Of a DNA stretch of 64,000 bases, positions 26,784 to 38,331 are shown one piece after another. Within the stretch, counting starts at the first letter, position 1; each line of letters opens with the position of its first letter. The position numbers were made by a program, and so were the translations under genes. Source of the DNA: Parabacteroides sp. ZJ-118 (GTDB taxonomy: Bacteria; Bacteroidota; Bacteroidia; Bacteroidales; Tannerellaceae); contig NZ_JAAKDT010000003.1 of NCBI RefSeq assembly GCF_011038785.1, positions 62,001-126,000 of the forward strand. The letters run 5' to 3'. The notes beneath the pieces were generated by a model. That model was not told the DNA's origin, did no database searches, and saw only the letters and a program-made list of their open reading frames with translations.

Positions 26784-28004
26784 ATGTTAGACGTTCAAGC
26801 GATCCGAAAAGACTTCCCGATCTTGGATCATAAGATATACGACAAACCGCTGATATATCTCGATAATGGCGCGACGACCCAGAAGCCGCGTCAAGTGGTG
26901 GAAAAGATAGCGAATGGATATTATAACGTGAACGCGAATATCCACCGGGGCGTGCATTTCCTGAGCCAGGCGGCGACGGAGGCGCACGAGGAGGCCCGCG
27001 AGACGGTACGGCGTTTCTTGAATGCCCGTTCCTCGAACGAGATCGTCTTCACCCGGGGGACGACGGAATCCATTAACCTGATCGCCTCCTGCTTTACGGA
27101 CGCGTGCATGTCGGCGGGGGATGAGGTGATCCTGTCCGTGATGGAGCATCATTCCAATATCGTCCCTTGGCAGATACAGGCGGCCCGGAAAGGCATCGCG
27201 CTGAAGGTGATCCCGATGGACGAGAAGGGCGTGTTGAACCCCGACGCGTACCGCGAGCTATTCTCGGATAAGACGCGTCTGGTCTCCGTGACCCACGTGT
27301 CGAACGTACTGGGTACGGTGAATCCGGTGAAGGCGATGATCGAGACCGCCCACGAGCGGGGCGTCCCGGTGTTGATAGACGGGGCCCAGGCCGTCCCGCA
27401 TACGCGGGTGGACGTGCAGGACCTGGACGCGGAGTTCTACGTCTTCTCCGGGCATAAGATTTACGGCCCGACGGGCATCGGGGTCTTGTATGGCAAGGAG
27501 GAGTGGCTGGACAGGCTGCCTCCGTACCAGGGCGGCGGCGAGATGATCGCCACGGTCTCGTTCGAGAAGACCGCGTTTAACGAGCTCCCCTTTAAGTTCG
27601 AGGCGGGAACGCCGGATTACATCGGCAGCACGGCCCTGGCGGAGGCCTTGCGGTATGTGGACCGGATCGGCATGGAGAACATCGCGGCCTACGAGGAGGA
27701 GCTCCTGCGCTACGCGACCGCCGGCTTGCGTACGATCGAGGGCGCGCGCGTTTTCGGGCAGGCCGACCGGAAAGGGGCGGTGCTCTCGTTCCTGGTGGGC
27801 GAGATCCATCCTTACGACATGGGGATGTTGCTGGACCGTCTGGGGATAGCGGTGCGCACGGGGCATCATTGCGCCCAGCCTTTGATGCGCGCCCTGGGGA
27901 TCGAGGGTACGGTGCGGGCCTCTTTCTCCTTTTATAACACGAGAGAGGAGATCGACGCGTTCGTCGCGGGTGTGGAACGTGTCCGGAAAATGTTTCGCGT
28001 ATGA
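26784..28004 (+). CDS. sufS: Cysteine desulfurase SufS
   Basis: A 406-residue PLP enzyme that takes sulfur from cysteine for Fe-S cluster building. Family marks: IYLDNGATTQKPRQVV near the N-terminus, NIHRGVHFLSQAAT, EHHSNIVPWQ, the PLP lysine in FSGHKIYGPTGIGVLYG, and the persulfide cysteine in AVRTGHHCAQPLM. The type II (SufS/CsdA) pattern is clear, and it would work with SufE, which is encoded nearby on the other strand. Its ORF end overlaps the following VanZ-like gene by four bases. Confidence 0.96.
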   Translation: MLDVQAIRKDFPILDHKIYDKPLIYLDNGATTQKPRQVVEKIANGYYNVNANIHRGVHFLSQAATEAHEEARETVRRFLNARSSNEIVFTRGTTESINLIASCFTDACMSAGDEVILSVMEHHSNIVPWQIQAARKGIALKVIPMDEKGVLNPDAYRELFSDKTRLVSVTHVSNVLGTVNPVKAMIETAHERGVPVLIDGAQAVPHTRVDVQDLDAEFYVFSGHKIYGPTGIGVLYGKEEWLDRLPPYQGGGEMIATVSFEKTAFNELPFKFEAGTPDYIGSTALAEALRYVDRIGMENIAAYEEELLRYATAGLRTIEGARVFGQADRKGAVLSFLVGEIHPYDMGMLLDRLGIAVRTGHHCAQPLMRALGIEGTVRASFSFYNTREEIDAFVAGVERVRKMFRV

Positions 28005-28411
28005 TGTATTATATCAAGAAATATCCGTTCTCGCTGGCGATTATCGGGATCGTTATCTACTTGTCGTTCTTTAATCCGCCGCAGATGGATGATATCCCTC
28101 TGTTCCCGGGAGTGGACAAGCTGGTTCATTTCTGTATGTATGGAGGGGTGTCGGGCATGCTGTGGCTGGAGTTCCTGCGGAATCACCGGAAGTATGAGAC
28201 CGTGTTGAGGCACGCCTGGATCGGGGCGGTTCTCTGCCCGGTCGCCATGAGTGGGATGATTGAGATATTGCAAGCCTATTGTACGACGTATCGGGGCGGG
28301 GATTGGCTGGACTTCCTGGCGAATACCTGCGGGGTGGCCGCCGCCACGGCATTCGCCTGGCTCGTGCTCCGCCCTTGGTTCCTTCGGAGAATGCCGGAAG
28401 ACCCGTCGTAA
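28001..28411 (+). CDS. VanZ-like membrane protein
   Basis: A 136-residue membrane protein with about four helices: SLAIIGIVIYLSFFNPP, LVHFCMYGGVSGMLWLEFL, HAWIGAVLCPVAMSGMIEIL and FLANTCGVAAATAFAWLVL. The DKLVHFCMYG and EILQA...RGGDWLDFLANTCG motifs are typical of the VanZ family. The role outside teicoplanin resistance is unknown, and there is no glycopeptide resistance context here. It overlaps the sufS stop by four bases (ATGA), so it is translationally coupled. Confidence 0.85.
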   Translation: MMYYIKKYPFSLAIIGIVIYLSFFNPPQMDDIPLFPGVDKLVHFCMYGGVSGMLWLEFLRNHRKYETVLRHAWIGAVLCPVAMSGMIEILQAYCTTYRGGDWLDFLANTCGVAAATAFAWLVLRPWFLRRMPEDPS

Positions 28412-28479
28412 AAAAAGAACGTTGGAATGCCCCTCGCGAGAAGGGGGCCGTATGAACCCTATAAAAAAAGAGAGACGCG

Positions 28480-29088
28480 ATGTTATTACCTTATAGAGAA
28501 GCCGGGCGCGTGGAGGCCGGGTGCGACGAGGCGGGAAGGGGCTGCCTGGCGGGCGCGGTATTCGCCGCCGCCGTGATCCTTCCGGCGGATTTCAAGAACC
28601 CGGATTTGAACGACAGCAAGCAATTGAGCGAGAAGAGGCGGTACGCGCTTCGTCCCGTCATCGAGCGTGAGGCGATCGCTTGGGCGGTAGGCGTTGTCAG
28701 CCCGGAGGAGATCGATCGGATGAATATCTTGAGAGCCTCTTTCCTGGCCATGCATCGCGCGATCGAGCGGCTGGGAGTACGGCCGGAGCATCTGTTGATC
28801 GACGGGAACCGCTTCACCCCCTATCCCGGTATTCCGCATACCACCGTGGTAAAAGGCGACGGCAAATACCTGAGTATCGCCGCCGCCTCTGTATTGGCCA
28901 AGACCTACCGGGATGATTACATGAACGAATTGGCCCTGGAGTACCCCGCTTACCATTGGTCGGACAATAAAGGTTATCCTACCCAGGCCCACCGGGAAGC
29001 GATCCGTACCCACGGCGTCACGCCCTATCATCGCAAGACATTCGCGCTGTTGCCGGAGGAGCGACAGCTTGCGCTCTTCGCCTGGTAA
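28480..29088 (+). CDS. rnhB: Ribonuclease HII
   Basis: A 202-residue endonuclease that cuts RNA in RNA-DNA hybrids and removes misincorporated ribonucleotides. Motif [16 protein letters not shown] carries the first two acidic residues; [12 protein letters not shown] follows; LLIDGNRF holds the third Asp; [21 protein letters not shown] is the classical block. The end ([17 protein letters not shown]) is complete. Its last 61 bases overlap the end of sufE on the opposite strand. Confidence 0.96.
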   Translation: MLLPYREAGRVEAGCDEAGRGCLAGAVFAAAVILPADFKNPDLNDSKQLSEKRRYALRPVIEREAIAWAVGVVSPEEIDRMNILRASFLAMHRAIERLGVRPEHLLIDGNRFTPYPGIPHTTVVKGDGKYLSIAAASVLAKTYRDDYMNELALEYPAYHWSDNKGYPTQAHREAIRTHGVTPYHRKTFALLPEERQLALFAW

Positions 29089-29489
29089 GCCACCGCGTAC
29101 AGGCGCATTTGCTTCACCATCGCCACCAACCCGTTGGAACGGGTAGGGGATAAATGCTCCCTCAATCCTACCTTGTCTATAAAGTATAGATCCGCGTCCA
29201 GGATCTCTTGGGGGGTGTGGCCCGACAAGATCCGTATCAGCAAGGATACGATCCCTTTTACGATCACGGCGTCGCTTTCCCCCTGGAAAATGATCTTGCC
29301 ATCCGCGTAATCCGCCTGGAACCAAACCCGGCTTTGGCAGCCCTCGATCAGGTTGCTTTCCGTTTTATAGCGCTCGGCGAGCGGGGGGAGCGAGTTCCCC
29401 AGATCGATTAATAACGCGTATTTGTCCATCCAATCATCGAAGGCAGAGAATTCCTCGATTACCTGGTCTTGAAGTTCATTGATTGTCAT
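29028..29489 (-). CDS. sufE: SufE-like sulfur acceptor protein
   Basis: A 153-residue protein that accepts persulfide sulfur from SufS and passes it to SufB. The acceptor cysteine is in [12 protein letters not shown], around residue 51; the rest ([50 protein letters not shown]) is standard. The C-terminal 20 residues ([17 protein letters not shown]) lie antisense to the end of rnhB and are probably not conserved. It is the last of five closely spaced minus-strand genes starting with gyrB. Confidence 0.93.
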   Translation of the reverse strand: MTINELQDQVIEEFSAFDDWMDKYALLIDLGNSLPPLAERYKTESNLIEGCQSRVWFQADYADGKIIFQGESDAVIVKGIVSLLIRILSGHTPQEILDADLYFIDKVGLREHLSPTRSNGLVAMVKQMRLYAVAYQAKSASCRSSGNSANVLR

Positions 29490-29501
29490 TTTATCAGTAT
29501 T

Positions 29502-30491
29502 TTATCGGTTGTATAGTACTTCCAGTACGGTTTGGCCGACCGCTTTCAGCGTCTCGCGGCCGATGTTCTCCATCGTGTCTTCTTGCGTGTGCCAATAACC
29601 GGCGAAACCGGTCGCTGACTCCGGGTCGTAGTTGATGATGTCGATACTCGGGATATTTCGTCCGCCAATCACATATTGATGATCGTCTGTGATCGCCCCG
29701 CCGGTGGCGTTGATGAAATATTTGCCATAGCCCAGGTCGCGGGCCGCGCCCCATACCATCTCGACGATCGGGGCAGCCGCGCGCAAGGATTGTCGCTCCT
29801 TGAAAAACGTGGCGTTCTTGCCGCCCACCATATCCAATAAGATCCCGTATTCCGCCGTATAACCGGAGACATGCGGGTTCCTTGCCCAGAACTGGGCTCC
29901 CAGGCACCAGCTATCCGGCGTATAATCGGTTACGAATTCCGGCGTACCGTAATCCTCCGCGTCGAAGAAAATAATGTCGATGCCGATACCCGGGGCCTTC
30001 TGCCCGATTTGGCGGGCGATCTCCAATAAGACACCGACACCGCTGGCGCCATCGTCCGCCCCGTCCAGCGGCATCCGGTGCTTGGAAGGATCGGGGTCGT
30101 GGTCCGAATAGGGCCGGCTGTCCCAATGCGCGAACAGTAAAACGCGTTTACGGTTCCCCGGATCAAACGAGCCTATGATGTTTCTCGCTTCCAGCCTCGT
30201 CCCGTCGTAGGCGGTCAGCAGGGCCTCCTGCTGGTAGACGTCGGCGCCGAAGCGCCTCAATTCGGACGCCAGGTAATCCCCGCATGCTTTATGAGCCGCC
30301 GTGTTCGGTACACGGGGGCCCAAAGCGACTTGGCTCGCCACATAGGCGTAAGCGCTGTCCGCGTTGAAATCGGGGACAGCTGAAGCGATCGGTTGTTTTT
30401 TGATCTCCGGCATATGATCTGTCTCTTTGGTTCCTTTGGCTCCACAGGATAAAAGAACAAAACTCAATAACGCAAAAAATAATCGGGTCAT
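29502..30491 (-). CDS. M28-family glutaminyl-peptide cyclotransferase-like lipoprotein
   Basis: A 329-residue zinc enzyme. It has a lipobox (LLSFVLLSCGAK), so it is anchored in the periplasm or at the outer membrane. The M28 fold shows LLFAHWDSRPYSD, MPLDGADDGASGVGVLLEIA, DIIFFDAEDYG, and ITDDHQYVIGG, which place the single-zinc ligands (Asp, Glu, His) as in bacterial type II glutaminyl cyclases such as those of Porphyromonas. These convert N-terminal Gln to pyroglutamate on exported proteins, whose N-termini in Bacteroidetes are often Gln after signal cleavage. An aminopeptidase function cannot be fully excluded. Sixteen bases after the upstream fusion gene. Confidence 0.8.
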   Translation of the reverse strand: MTRLFFALLSFVLLSCGAKGTKETDHMPEIKKQPIASAVPDFNADSAYAYVASQVALGPRVPNTAAHKACGDYLASELRRFGADVYQQEALLTAYDGTRLEARNIIGSFDPGNRKRVLLFAHWDSRPYSDHDPDPSKHRMPLDGADDGASGVGVLLEIARQIGQKAPGIGIDIIFFDAEDYGTPEFVTDYTPDSWCLGAQFWARNPHVSGYTAEYGILLDMVGGKNATFFKERQSLRAAAPIVEMVWGAARDLGYGKYFINATGGAITDDHQYVIGGRNIPSIDIINYDPESATGFAGYWHTQEDTMENIGRETLKAVGQTVLEVLYNR

Positions 30492-30507
30492 AAATCTTCT
30501 GTCTGGT

Positions 30508-32358
30508 TTAGAATGTTCTTACGGAGGCGGCCGCTTGAACCTCGTCCAATACGCGCATCAGGTTTCCGCCCCATATCTTGGCGATATCCTCCTCGGTATA
30601 TCCCTTCTCTATCAATCGCACCGTGATCTGTATGAGATCGTTGTCACTCTCGCAGCCGATAATTCCGCCACCGCCGTCAAAGTCGGAACCGATACCGACA
30701 TGATCGATACCGGCGACTTTCACCATATGGTCGATATGCTCGATCGCGTCGGCAAGGCATGCCTTTTTAGAATCCTTGTTGATGTAGCGGTTGAGCAGGC
30801 AGACTTGCGCCACGCCTCCATTCTTGGCAAGCGCCCTCAGTTGATCGTCGGTCAGGTTGCGGTCGTGCTCGCACATCGCCATGGAGGAGGAGTGCGAGCA
30901 GATGATCGGGGCCTTGGACAATCGGATAACGTCCCAAAATGACTTTTCCGAGGCATGAGACATATCCACCATGATGCCTTGGCGGTTCATCTCTTTCACG
31001 ACCTCCTCGCCAAACGGGCTTAAACCGTCCCACTCGTTCTTCGTATGGGTGGATGAGTCGCAAATATCGTTGTCGTAGGAGTGGCAGAGCGTGATGTAGT
31101 TGACACCCATCGCCTTGAACCTGGCGATATTCGCCAGGTCCTTGCCCACGCCGTACCCATTCTCGATACCGATAAAGAACGCCTTTTTCCCCTCATTCTT
31201 CAGGCGGATGAAGTCTTGGCTCGTGACGGCGATGCCGCATATATCCTGGTTCAACTCAGCTTGCTTGCGAATCCCCTCGATCAGGCCCGTCACTTTCCGT
31301 ACGGCCTCTTGTAAAGAGGCCTCGTCGCGTTTACCTTGCCCGATGAAGGCCGCGAGGAATACCCCGTCCAGTTTCCCCTCTTGCATCTTCGGGATGTTTA
31401 CCCGGTTACGTTCCCGGTCGGCGATGTTGAATCCGGCGCGTCTGAACCAGAAGGGAGTATCGGTATGTGTATCCACAGAAAGGAAGCGTTTGTGCATCTC
31501 CTTGGCTTGGTGGAAAGTCTCGGCCTTCCCTACCAGGTGGCGGAATAGCTTTAACATCGTCGTGTCGCCTCCGTAGGTCAACGTTTCCGGATGCCATTGA
31601 ACGCCAAGGATGGATCGATTCGGATAAGCCTCGATCGCCTCGATAATGCTGTCGGACGCGTAGGCGGCGACCTTGAAGATCGGCGCTAGATCCTTGATCG
31701 CCTGGTGATGAAAAGAGTTTATGGTCAAGGTATCTTTCCCCAAGATAGAGGCTAGCTGCGACTTCGCACCAACGAAGACGCGGTGCGAGCCATACGAACC
31801 GGGTAAATCTTGCCGATGCTTGACGGCGTGATTGCCCCGTTGTGAGGGGATGTCCTGGTAAAGCGTGCCGCCAAAGGCCACGTTCAGCAGTTGCAAGCCC
31901 CGGCATATACCTAAGACCGGGATATTCTGGTCGGTAGCCATCTTGATGAGTTTCAACTCATACAGATCGCGTACCGGGTCGACTTCCTCCAGCCTTTCCC
32001 GAGGCTCCTCCCCATACCACAAGGGGTTTACATCCGCTCCTCCCGTAAGGACCAATCCGTCTACATTCGATACGATATTCCTGAGTACCTTGCCGTCGGT
32101 GACAGCCGGGATGATAACCGGAGTGCCCCCTGCCTTTACGATGGATTGGATATAGGTGGCTCCTACCCGCGAAGCCTCATTTGAGATACTGGCGGAAATC
32201 CCGATCAAGGGGGAGAATCGTGCCCGTACGTTTACGTCGCAAGAGTCTGTCAACTCATATAACTTTTTCAAGTTGGGTACCTCCGATCCGGGAGCCTGTG
32301 CCTGTGCTCCACACAAGATGCCACAGGCGCAGATTGCTGTGTATAAGATCTTTTTCAT
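30508..32358 (-). CDS. Exported fusion: gamma-glutamyl hydrolase (C26) + M19 dipeptidase
   Basis: A 616-residue bifunctional protein with signal peptide (LYTAICACGILCGAQAQA). Residues about 45-275 are class I glutamine-amidotransferase-like peptidase C26, as in PuuD: GLVLTGGADVNPLWYG, nucleophile in VLGICRGLQLLNVAFGG, and the His/Glu pair in GVQWHPETL. Residues about 290-610 are membrane dipeptidase M19: VDTHTDTPFW, GIENGYGVGK, VDMSHASEKS, PIICSHSSS and GIGSDFDG give all metal ligands. Both active sites look intact. C26 enzymes cleave gamma-glutamyl bonds and M19 cleaves dipeptides such as Cys-Gly, so one polypeptide could fully hydrolyse a gamma-glutamyl tripeptide. Substrate is inferred. 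It follows its paralogue by 22 bases. Confidence 0.88.
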   Translation of the reverse strand: MKKILYTAICACGILCGAQAQAPGSEVPNLKKLYELTDSCDVNVRARFSPLIGISASISNEASRVGATYIQSIVKAGGTPVIIPAVTDGKVLRNIVSNVDGLVLTGGADVNPLWYGEEPRERLEEVDPVRDLYELKLIKMATDQNIPVLGICRGLQLLNVAFGGTLYQDIPSQRGNHAVKHRQDLPGSYGSHRVFVGAKSQLASILGKDTLTINSFHHQAIKDLAPIFKVAAYASDSIIEAIEAYPNRSILGVQWHPETLTYGGDTTMLKLFRHLVGKAETFHQAKEMHKRFLSVDTHTDTPFWFRRAGFNIADRERNRVNIPKMQEGKLDGVFLAAFIGQGKRDEASLQEAVRKVTGLIEGIRKQAELNQDICGIAVTSQDFIRLKNEGKKAFFIGIENGYGVGKDLANIARFKAMGVNYITLCHSYDNDICDSSTHTKNEWDGLSPFGEEVVKEMNRQGIMVDMSHASEKSFWDVIRLSKAPIICSHSSSMAMCEHDRNLTDDQLRALAKNGGVAQVCLLNRYINKDSKKACLADAIEHIDHMVKVAGIDHVGIGSDFDGGGGIIGCESDNDLIQITVRLIEKGYTEEDIAKIWGGNLMRVLDEVQAAASVRTF

Positions 32359-32380
32359 GCTATGTTGTTGTTTTCGTTCG

Positions 32381-36140
<3,760 letters not shown>

Positions 36141-36167
36141 TTATCTATGTCTTCAAAAAAAATCTAA

Positions 36168-36198
36168 CAAATGTAGTGATTTTTATCGAGATAGCGAA
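36168..36198 (-). promoter_or_regulatory. Candidate promoter of gyrB and downstream genes
   Basis: On the minus strand TTCG, 19 bases, TACATTTG, 55 bases before the gyrB ATG. The -7 box is good, the -33 box poor. Confidence 0.45.
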
Positions 36199-36240
36199 GT
36201 GGGGGATGTGAAAATAGCGAAAAAAGGACGGAAGGATACC

Positions 36241-36280
36241 AAAAAAGGAGAGAGATAAGCCATGAACTTGTCTCTCTCCT
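36241..36280 (-). terminator. Terminator after the tRNA-Glu / rpsT unit
   Basis: Minus-strand AGGAGAGAGACAAG / CTTATCTCTCTCCT stem (one G-T pair) followed by TTTTTT. It ends transcription of the proximal tRNA-Glu and shields gyrB. Confidence 0.85.
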
Positions 36281-36288
36281 CTGGGTGG

Positions 36289-36360
36289 TAGCCCATAGGG
36301 GAATCGAACCCCTCTTTCAAGAATGAAAATCTTGCGTCCTAGCCGATAGACGAATGGGCC
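36289..36360 (-). tRNA. tRNA-Glu (anticodon TTC), copy 1
   Basis: Cloverleaf with acceptor GGCCCAT/ATGGGCT, anticodon stem CAAGA/TCTTG and loop TTTTCAT, T-loop TTCGATT. The anticodon TTC reads GAA/GAG. The discriminator A is followed by CCA, so this copy happens to carry the 3' CCA in the DNA. It is identical over 72 bases to copy 2 on the other side of rpsT. Confidence 0.95.
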
Positions 36361-36368
36361 ATTGGGTT

Positions 36369-36402
36369 AAAAAAAGCCGGGCTTGTTGAGAGTCCGGCTT
36401 TA
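36369..36402 (-). terminator. Terminator between rpsT and tRNA-Glu copy 1
   Basis: Minus-strand AAAGCCGG ... CCGGCTTTTTTT hairpin starting about 27 bases after the rpsT stop. Confidence 0.85.
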
Positions 36403-36428
36403 TACTTGTAAAAGTATCTACCTCCTGC

Positions 36429-36683
36429 TTACGCTAGCGCGTTGACGCGCTTAGCCAACTTAGATTTCAGATTGCCAGCCTTGTTCTTGTGGATAACGTT
36501 CTTTTTCGCAAGCCTATCCAACATAGAGCACACCTTAGGGAACAAAGCTTGTGCTTCATTCTTGTCTTCAGTAGCGCGCAAAACTTTCACAGCGTTTCTA
36601 GCTGTCTTCGCGTAATACCTGTTACGCAGACGCCTCGCGCTTGTCTGTCTGATTCTCTTGATTGATGACTTATGATTTGCCAT
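36429..36683 (-). CDS. rpsT: 30S ribosomal protein S20
   Basis: An 84-residue, lysine- and arginine-rich helical protein of the small subunit. Typical pattern: [20 protein letters not shown] at the start, the [17 protein letters not shown] helix, and the C-terminal [20 protein letters not shown]. It lies between two identical tRNA-Glu genes on the same strand; the upstream promoter before tRNA-Glu copy 2 is the only good one nearby, so it is probably cotranscribed with that tRNA and released by tRNA processing. Confidence 0.95.
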   Translation of the reverse strand: MANHKSSIKRIRQTSARRLRNRYYAKTARNAVKVLRATEDKNEAQALFPKVCSMLDRLAKKNVIHKNKAGNLKSKLAKRVNALA

Positions 36684-36724
36684 TTCTAGATCTTCTCTTT
36701 ATTGTTTTTTAATCCTGTTTATTG

Positions 36725-36796
36725 TAGCCCATAGGGGAATCGAACCCCTCTTTCAAGAATGAAAATCTTGCGTCCTAGCCGATAGACGAATGGGCC
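36725..36796 (-). tRNA. tRNA-Glu (anticodon TTC), copy 2
   Basis: Same 72 bases as copy 1. Here the discriminator A is followed by CAAT, so CCA is not encoded. It lies 42 bases upstream of rpsT and directly downstream of a consensus promoter. Confidence 0.95.
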
Positions 36797-36854
36797 AAAC
36801 TGCCAAAGCTCTCACTTTTAACGTCCTAAGAAAATGATTTCCTAATTGCGAGCG

Positions 36855-36885
36855 CAAAGATAGACGATCTCTTTGAACCGGCAAA
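36855..36885 (-). promoter_or_regulatory. Consensus promoter of tRNA-Glu copy 2 and rpsT
   Basis: On the minus strand TTTG, 19 bases, TATCTTTG. An exact match to the Bacteroidetes pattern, about 60 bases before the tRNA. Confidence 0.8.
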
Positions 36886-36912
36886 ACATTTCGAAGGAAA
36901 AATTAATATTAC

Positions 36913-37317
36913 TCATTGTTTTAACTTCTCTTTAGAACTTATATCTTCCAGATGAATTTCCAAGGCTTTAACGGAAATATTTATTTCCCAAATACATACA
37001 CATAACGATGCCGCCAATAGCAACAGGGCTATGCCAAATATCCATGCGGCGAAAATCTGCCACGATACGTAAATGAGGAACATAGCGATTACGCAGAGCA
37101 GCAAACTGAGTATTCCCAATATTTGCATGGAACGGGTCAGATAGAGCCTTTTCCGCAGGTTTGCGATCTGGGCGATATCCCTGGGATCACGGGTTTGCTG
37201 ATGCTTTTCTTTCAAGGCGCGCACTATGCTGGCGTATGAAAGGAAGCGATTCGTATAGGCCAACAATATCAACGATATGGCGGAAAATAATAAAGAAGGG
37301 GTCGTTAAGTCCAACAT
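36913..37317 (-). CDS. DUF2721-like membrane protein
   Basis: A 134-residue protein with three hydrophobic helices: LLFSAISLILLAYTNRFL at the N-terminus, then ILGILSLLLCVIAMFLIYV and IFAAWIFGIALLLLAASLCV. The connecting segment (NRFLSYASIVRALKEKHQ, then LRKRLYLTRSMQ) and the short charged tail match the DUF2721 pattern. Function unknown. It is transcribed alone, divergently from recO. Confidence 0.65.
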   Translation of the reverse strand: MLDLTTPSLLFSAISLILLAYTNRFLSYASIVRALKEKHQQTRDPRDIAQIANLRKRLYLTRSMQILGILSLLLCVIAMFLIYVSWQIFAAWIFGIALLLLAASLCVCIWEINISVKALEIHLEDISSKEKLKQ

Positions 37318-37356
37318 AATTCTACACTTTAATTACATGTATAACATTAATTTGAG

Positions 37357-37364
37357 TATCTTTG
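37357..37364 (+). promoter_or_regulatory. Candidate -7 box of recO
   Basis: TATCTTTG, about 30 bases before the recO ATG. The TTAC 20 bases upstream is a poor -33 box. Confidence 0.45.
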
Positions 37365-37394
37365 TTCGTAATCATCGTCGTAAAGCTACGAATT

Positions 37395-38120
37395 ATGTTG
37401 TGTAAAACGAGGGGGATTGTCTTGCATACGATTCCTTACAATGATAAATACGCTATTATATATATGTATACGGAGGCGTTTGGCCGAGCCTCGTATCTGG
37501 TTAGTCGTAGCCGTGGGAAGAAAAGCACGGTATCGAAGGCATTGTTTATACCTTTGTCCGTTCTGGAGATGGAGGTGGAGCACTTGAATAAGCGGGATTT
37601 GCACCGGATTAAGGAGACCCGCGTTTGTTTTCCGCTGAATGAGGTTTGTCGCGATCCGGTTAAGAGTGTATTGGCGCTTTTCCTCTCGGAGGTTCTTTTT
37701 AGGGTCGTGAAGGATACGGAACCGGATCCCCGTTTATTTGATTACCTATACGAGTCTATACATTTATTGGAATACGCGGATAAAGGTATCGCTAATTTTC
37801 ATTTGGTTTTCTTGTTAGGCCTTCTCCATCATCTCGGTATTTTCCCGAACATGGAATCGCACCGGGCGGGGTATTATTTCGATATGTTGAATGGGGTGTT
37901 TACGGATCATGTCCCGATGCATCAGCATTATTTAAATAGGGTGGAGAGCGCTTTCTTCTCTCGTTTGCTGCGTATTCGCTTTGAGAATATGTCGCTTTAT
38001 GGCTTTTCCCGTCAAGAGCGGGTCCGTATTATTCGTCGTATTCTTGAATATTACCGTCTACATCTCCCGGATTTCCCGGAAATCAAATCGTTATCGGTGA
38101 TGCAAAGCTTATTTGATTGA
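37395..38120 (+). CDS. recO: DNA repair protein RecO
   Basis: A 241-residue recombination mediator that helps RecA load in the RecFOR pathway. The N-terminal OB fold (MLCKTRGIVLHTIPYNDKYA, YTEAFGRASYLVSRSRGKKS, FIPLSVLEMEVEHLNKRDLH) is clear. The C-terminal helical domain includes FLLGLLHHLGIFPNMESH. The four-cysteine zinc site of some RecO proteins is not visible, which is normal in Bacteroidetes. The open frame extends upstream to 37362, overlapping the promoter box, so I use the ATG at LCKTRG. Confidence 0.9.
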   Translation: MLCKTRGIVLHTIPYNDKYAIIYMYTEAFGRASYLVSRSRGKKSTVSKALFIPLSVLEMEVEHLNKRDLHRIKETRVCFPLNEVCRDPVKSVLALFLSEVLFRVVKDTEPDPRLFDYLYESIHLLEYADKGIANFHLVFLLGLLHHLGIFPNMESHRAGYYFDMLNGVFTDHVPMHQHYLNRVESAFFSRLLRIRFENMSLYGFSRQERVRIIRRILEYYRLHLPDFPEIKSLSVMQSLFD

Positions 38121-38151
38121 TCTTTCCGGACCGTAAAAACATACGATAACG

Positions 38152-38183
38152 GTTGCCTATTTGAGGAAAAGATTATACTTTTG
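38152..38183 (+). promoter_or_regulatory. Candidate promoter of tRNA-Arg
   Basis: GTTG, 20 bases, TACTTTTG, 16 bases before the tRNA. Consistent with the pattern, one mismatch in the -33 box. Confidence 0.6.
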
Positions 38184-38199
38184 CGATCTCAAAGGAGTT

Positions 38200-38271
38200 G
38201 CCCTTGTAGTTCAACGGATAGAATAGTGGTTTCCTAAACCATAGATTTGGGTTCGATTCCCAACGAGGGTA
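38200..38271 (+). tRNA. tRNA-Arg (anticodon CCT)
   Basis: Acceptor GCCCTTG/CGAGGGT with two wobble pairs, anticodon stem GTGGT/ACCAT, loop TTCCTAA, T arm TTGGG/CCCAA with loop TTCGATT. The anticodon CCT reads AGG. No encoded CCA (ACAAGA follows). Confidence 0.93.
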
Positions 38272-38331
38272 CAAGACGGCGTGGGAGAGGTACTCGAGGT
38301 GATGAAACGACAATTAAAATCATAAGCTACC

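Noticed and set aside
28429-28448. GCCCC/GGGGGC hairpin before rnhB as a terminator
   Set aside because: No T run follows and the genes around it run in one direction.
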